64,000 nt of DNA from Pseudomonadales bacterium (GTDB lineage Bacteria; Pseudomonadota; Gammaproteobacteria; Pseudomonadales; Azotimanducaceae), in NCBI GenBank assembly GCA_028285415.1, contig JANQPF010000003.1, forward strand, positions 358,775 to 422,774, written 5' to 3'. Both the position numbers and the translations under genes were made by a program. Shown here one piece after another: positions 61,642-64,000 of this stretch. Positions within the stretch are counted from its first letter, which is position 1; each line of letters opens with the position of its first letter. The notes under the pieces were generated by a model. It had not been told where the DNA came from and ran no database searches. It was given only the letters and a program-made list of their open reading frames with translations.

Positions 61642-63672
61642 TCAGCGGATTGCCTCGGAACGTGTGGCCTCGCTGAGAATCCTCTCGAACAGCGGTGTCA
61701 GGCGCTGCGCGCCGCGGCTGGCAACGTGGTTGTTGTCGAAGTACAGCGGCAAGCCGTCTTGCGTCACATCCGCGCAGCGGTTGTCCTGGCAGAAGTAGGG
61801 GCTCGGATCGTGATAGTGGATGTTGAACCGGTCAGCTGCCTGCTCGAAGGTGTCGTTGACAAAGGCCTGGCGCGCCAGGTACGCATCGATGCTCACGCTC
61901 AAGTCTTTGGGCTGCTCTCGCCAGGTGGCTTTGGCGAGGACAATCGGCACGTCGACGCCCATTTCGGGGATGGGGCCGACAATCACGATGTTGCGGTTGA
62001 GCGGCATCAGCTGCTCGAGCGTGTTGAAGAGTTCTCTGCGGTAGATGATCCGGTTTTCCTCGACCGTCTCGGCCAGCGCGTCGGCCGTGGCGAGAAAGAG
62101 CGCGCTGCGGCTTTCTTCACCGTAGGGGGTGCCTTCGCCGTGTCTCGCCCACCGCGCGACGATGACAATGGTTTCGAGTTCCGGGTGTTCGCGGAGGATC
62201 GAGAGCACCTTGCCGTTGAACGCGGGGCATTCGCCGCGCAGGTCCCGTACGGGGCGAGAGACGTTGAGGATGGGTGCGCAGCCGTTGGAGGTGAAGTTGA
62301 GCCCGTTCCTGCCTGCGGCGGCGGCGACTTCACCGATGGTGGGCATGACTGCCATGGCGTGCGAGTCGCCCCAGACGGCGAAGGAAGGCGGCGTGTCCAG
62401 TTCGTTCACCCGACAGACCCGTTCGTAGCTGATCTCCTCCGGCGCGATGCCTTCGCAGCGCCTGCGTTCCGACGGCTTGTCGTTGGCAACGTCGGCGATG
62501 CGCGCAACCTCCGCGGGCAGCCGTTCCGGCAGGCCTTCGGTTTCGTCGTAGACGAGGCCCACCGCAATGGCGCCGATCATGAGCGCCAGTGAAAAGCGCA
62601 GCATGCCGCGCCCGTCGAAGAGCCCATCCCGTCCGCGAAATGGCTTTTCGACGAACCGCCAGGAGAGGATTGATACCCCGATGGCGGCGGCGATGAGCAG
62701 TGCGGTTTCCGTGGCGTCGAGGGGGCGCAGGAGATAGTGCTTTGCCAGAACCAGGATGGGCCAGTGCCAGAGATAGAGCGAATAAGAAATGAGGCCACAA
62801 AAGACGACGGCGCGAAGGCTCAAGAGCCGGGTGACGACCGTCAGCTCGCTCTGCGGCCCGCAGGCTCCACATGCAATGATGAGCGCCGTGCCAACGCACG
62901 GCAGCAGCGCTGCCGCGCCCGGGAATGCCGTCTCTGAAGAGAAGCCGAAGATGGCAATGGCAATGAGTGCGATGCCGGCGAGGCTGCCGAGCTCGCGTCC
63001 CCAGCGGTGCTCGATCCGGAAGCTGGTGAGCGCGAGCAGCGAGCCGAGGAGCAGCTCCCAGGTGCGGCTTGGCAGCAGGTAAAACGCGGCGTCCGGGGCG
63101 TAGGCGACGCTCCATATGCTGATGGCGAGGGAGGCGGCGAAGAGCGCCATGATCCAGCCGACGTAGCGGCGGCTCGCATACTCCCGGATCAGAATGAGGA
63201 GACCCGGGAAGAGGAGGTAGTACTGCTCTTCAATCGCGAGCGACCAGGTGTGCAGGAGCGGCTTTGCCTCCGCGGGTCCTGCGAAGTAGCCGGCTTCGCT
63301 GAAGAAAAGGAAGTTGGACGTAAAGAGTGCGGTGGTGGCGACGCTCTGCCCAAAATCCTCGAGCTCTTCTGGCATGAGCAGAAACGGGGTGGCGATACAG
63401 GTGAAGCCGAGCACGGTGAAAAGCGCGGGAAAGAGTCGCCGCGCGCGACGTTCATAGAAATTGCGGAAGCGAAAGCCGCCGGCGTCGATTTCGCCGGCAA
63501 TGATTGATGTGATCAGATAACCCGAGATGACAAAGAAGACGTCCACGCCCACAAAGCCGCCGGAAAAAAGCTCGATGCCCGCGTGATAAAAAACAACCGG
63601 GAGCACGGCGACCGCGCGCAGTCCGTCGATGTCGGGTCGGTACTTCAGGTTTTGCTGGGGGGTCAGGGGCAA
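61642..63672 (-). CDS. membrane O-acyltransferase with SGNH domain (OafA/OatA type)
   Basis: 676 residues if started at the TTG at 63672 (M-P-L-T-P-Q-Q-N-L-K-Y-R-P-D-I-D-G-L-R-A); the open frame extends to 63900 but without family resemblance. The N-terminal half is an acyltransferase-3 domain with about ten helices (Y-R-P-D-I-D-G-L-R-A, F-F-V-I-S-G-Y-L-I-T, H-T-W-S-L-A-I-E-E-Q-Y-Y). The C-terminal half is an SGNH hydrolase-like domain: W-G-D-S-H-A-M, and D-N-N-H-V-A-S-R-G-A near the end. Such proteins O-acetylate LPS O-antigen or peptidoglycan. Convergent with intI, chromosomal flank. Confidence 0.85.
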   Translation of the reverse strand: MPLTPQQNLKYRPDIDGLRAVAVLPVVFYHAGIELFSGGFVGVDVFFVISGYLITSIIAGEIDAGGFRFRNFYERRARRLFPALFTVLGFTCIATPFLLMPEELEDFGQSVATTALFTSNFLFFSEAGYFAGPAEAKPLLHTWSLAIEEQYYLLFPGLLILIREYASRRYVGWIMALFAASLAISIWSVAYAPDAAFYLLPSRTWELLLGSLLALTSFRIEHRWGRELGSLAGIALIAIAIFGFSSETAFPGAAALLPCVGTALIIACGACGPQSELTVVTRLLSLRAVVFCGLISYSLYLWHWPILVLAKHYLLRPLDATETALLIAAAIGVSILSWRFVEKPFRGRDGLFDGRGMLRFSLALMIGAIAVGLVYDETEGLPERLPAEVARIADVANDKPSERRRCEGIAPEEISYERVCRVNELDTPPSFAVWGDSHAMAVMPTIGEVAAAAGRNGLNFTSNGCAPILNVSRPVRDLRGECPAFNGKVLSILREHPELETIVIVARWARHGEGTPYGEESRSALFLATADALAETVEENRIIYRRELFNTLEQLMPLNRNIVIVGPIPEMGVDVPIVLAKATWREQPKDLSVSIDAYLARQAFVNDTFEQAADRFNIHYHDPSPYFCQDNRCADVTQDGLPLYFDNNHVASRGAQRLTPLFERILSEATRSEAIR

Positions 63673-63790
63673 CTGTCTTCGTGTGTTCTTGTTGAGCGCT
63701 CTTGGCGAATGGCGGCAGCGGCCGGTCTGGATCGGGCGTAGAGTATACTCCAGACTCCGTGACAATCGCGTTCCTGCAACCCTTCTGGTT

Positions 63791-64000
63791 TTGAACAACA
63801 GCCCATCATCCAAACAGCCTCCCGCGTTCGATCCGAACCTGCCGTGTGCCACGTTTGATCCCGGTACAGGAACGTCCGCGGTGCGGCGTGATGCGGTCAT
63901 GCGTTTTGTGTCTCAGGCGGGCGAACGTTTTGTGGTGAAGTCTTTTGTTGCCCCAGGGAGCGGTGACCTACAGGCCGGGCGCGGGGGCGGCGGGGGGGGG
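63791..64000 (+). CDS. partial gene, N-terminus only
   Basis: A TTG-started frame of 70 codons runs to the window edge: N-N-S-P-S-S-K-Q-P-P-A-F-D-P-N-L-P-C-A-T, then V-S-Q-A-G-E-R-F-V-V-K-S-F-V. It reads like protein but the last eight or so codons fall in the G-rich end and are suspect. Divergent from the acyltransferase; no family recognised. Confidence 0.4.
   Translation, partial: MNNSPSSKQPPAFDPNLPCATFDPGTGTSAVRRDAVMRFVSQAGERFVVKSFVAPGSGDLQAGRGGGGGG
63961..64000. other. G-rich window end
   Basis: The final bases are gcgggggcggcggggggggg, quite unlike the rest of the flank. Probably a sequencing or assembly end artefact rather than biology. Confidence 0.5.

Noticed and set aside
61603..62592. 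329-codon + strand frame antisense to the acyltransferase
   Set aside because: Opposite a strong SGNH/acyltransferase-3 gene; periodic G+C at codon positions explains the open frame.
63735..63775. tatact / ttgtca as a promoter for the acyltransferase
   Set aside because: The two boxes are only about 12 bases apart, too close for a sigma-70 promoter.
1..64000. tRNA or rRNA genes, insertion sequences
   Set aside because: No cloverleaf-like sequences, rRNA segments, transposase genes or terminal inverted repeats were recognised; a systematic scan was not possible.

Overview
This window is almost entirely one large, sedentary chromosomal integron. A tyrosine recombinase of the integron-integrase family (IntI) is encoded on the + strand at 60621-61601. 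Next to it, at about 60453-60600, lies a probable attI region. From there leftwards to about 3.3 kb runs an array of small genes, nearly all on the - strand (the canonical divergent layout), separated by attC recombination sites. Roughly fifty attC sites between 24.7 and 60.0 kb are well preserved. They share one sequence plan: R' (gcctaac as read on +), an L' arm, a hairpin-rich middle, an L'' arm and R'' (gttaggc). Further left the sites become short or degenerate, and relics can be recognised back to about 3.3 kb, so the distal end looks old and decaying. The right-hand flank (61.6-64.0 kb) is ordinary chromosome: a membrane O-acyltransferase and the start of a divergent gene. The last 20 bases are almost pure G.

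The organism is most likely a free-living, probably aquatic gammaproteobacterium. This is inferred from the long array with a homogeneous attC family, the gammaproteobacterial type of SdhC encoded in one cassette, and the many GNAT, VOC, Nudix, cupin and small membrane-protein genes. The integrase and its flank look visibly more G+C-rich than the cassettes.

Layout. 0-23 kb: densely packed - strand genes, some with ATGA/GTGA overlaps: GNAT acetyltransferases, VOC proteins, Nudix hydrolases, cupins, NIPSNAP, HAD phosphatase, L,D-transpeptidase, GFA enzyme, short pyrophosphatase, HIT protein, DnaB-like ATPase. Decayed attC relics occur here. The only + strand gene left of attI is a BLUF photoreceptor at 5.8 kb. 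23-33 kb: transition zone with short (22-60 bp) and full attC sites mixed; CPBP protease, RlaP/YcgL-type nucleotidyltransferase, XRE regulator, DUF2059 protein, GspG-like protein. 33-60.4 kb: the active-looking array of small secreted, lipoprotein and membrane cassettes, plus some recognisable enzymes: a fatty acid desaturase, a complete SdhC, a 2H phosphoesterase, a P-loop kinase, and several zinc-ribbon proteins. Toxin-antitoxin pairs, usual in arrays this size, were not recognised.

How it works: the integrase recombines cassettes at attI and attC. The newest cassettes sit beside attI near 60.4 kb and the oldest at low coordinates. Many cassette genes start exactly at the R' core (GTTAGGCGTC-ATG, or a GTG inside the core) and many end inside R'' (the last two residues, often Asp-Ala, and the stop codon come from the site). 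The attC sequence therefore doubles as the gene boundary signal.

Limits: everything here was read by eye. Family names come from motif recognition, not database searches, and membrane segments are estimates. attC ends are given at the R boxes and may be off by a few bases.
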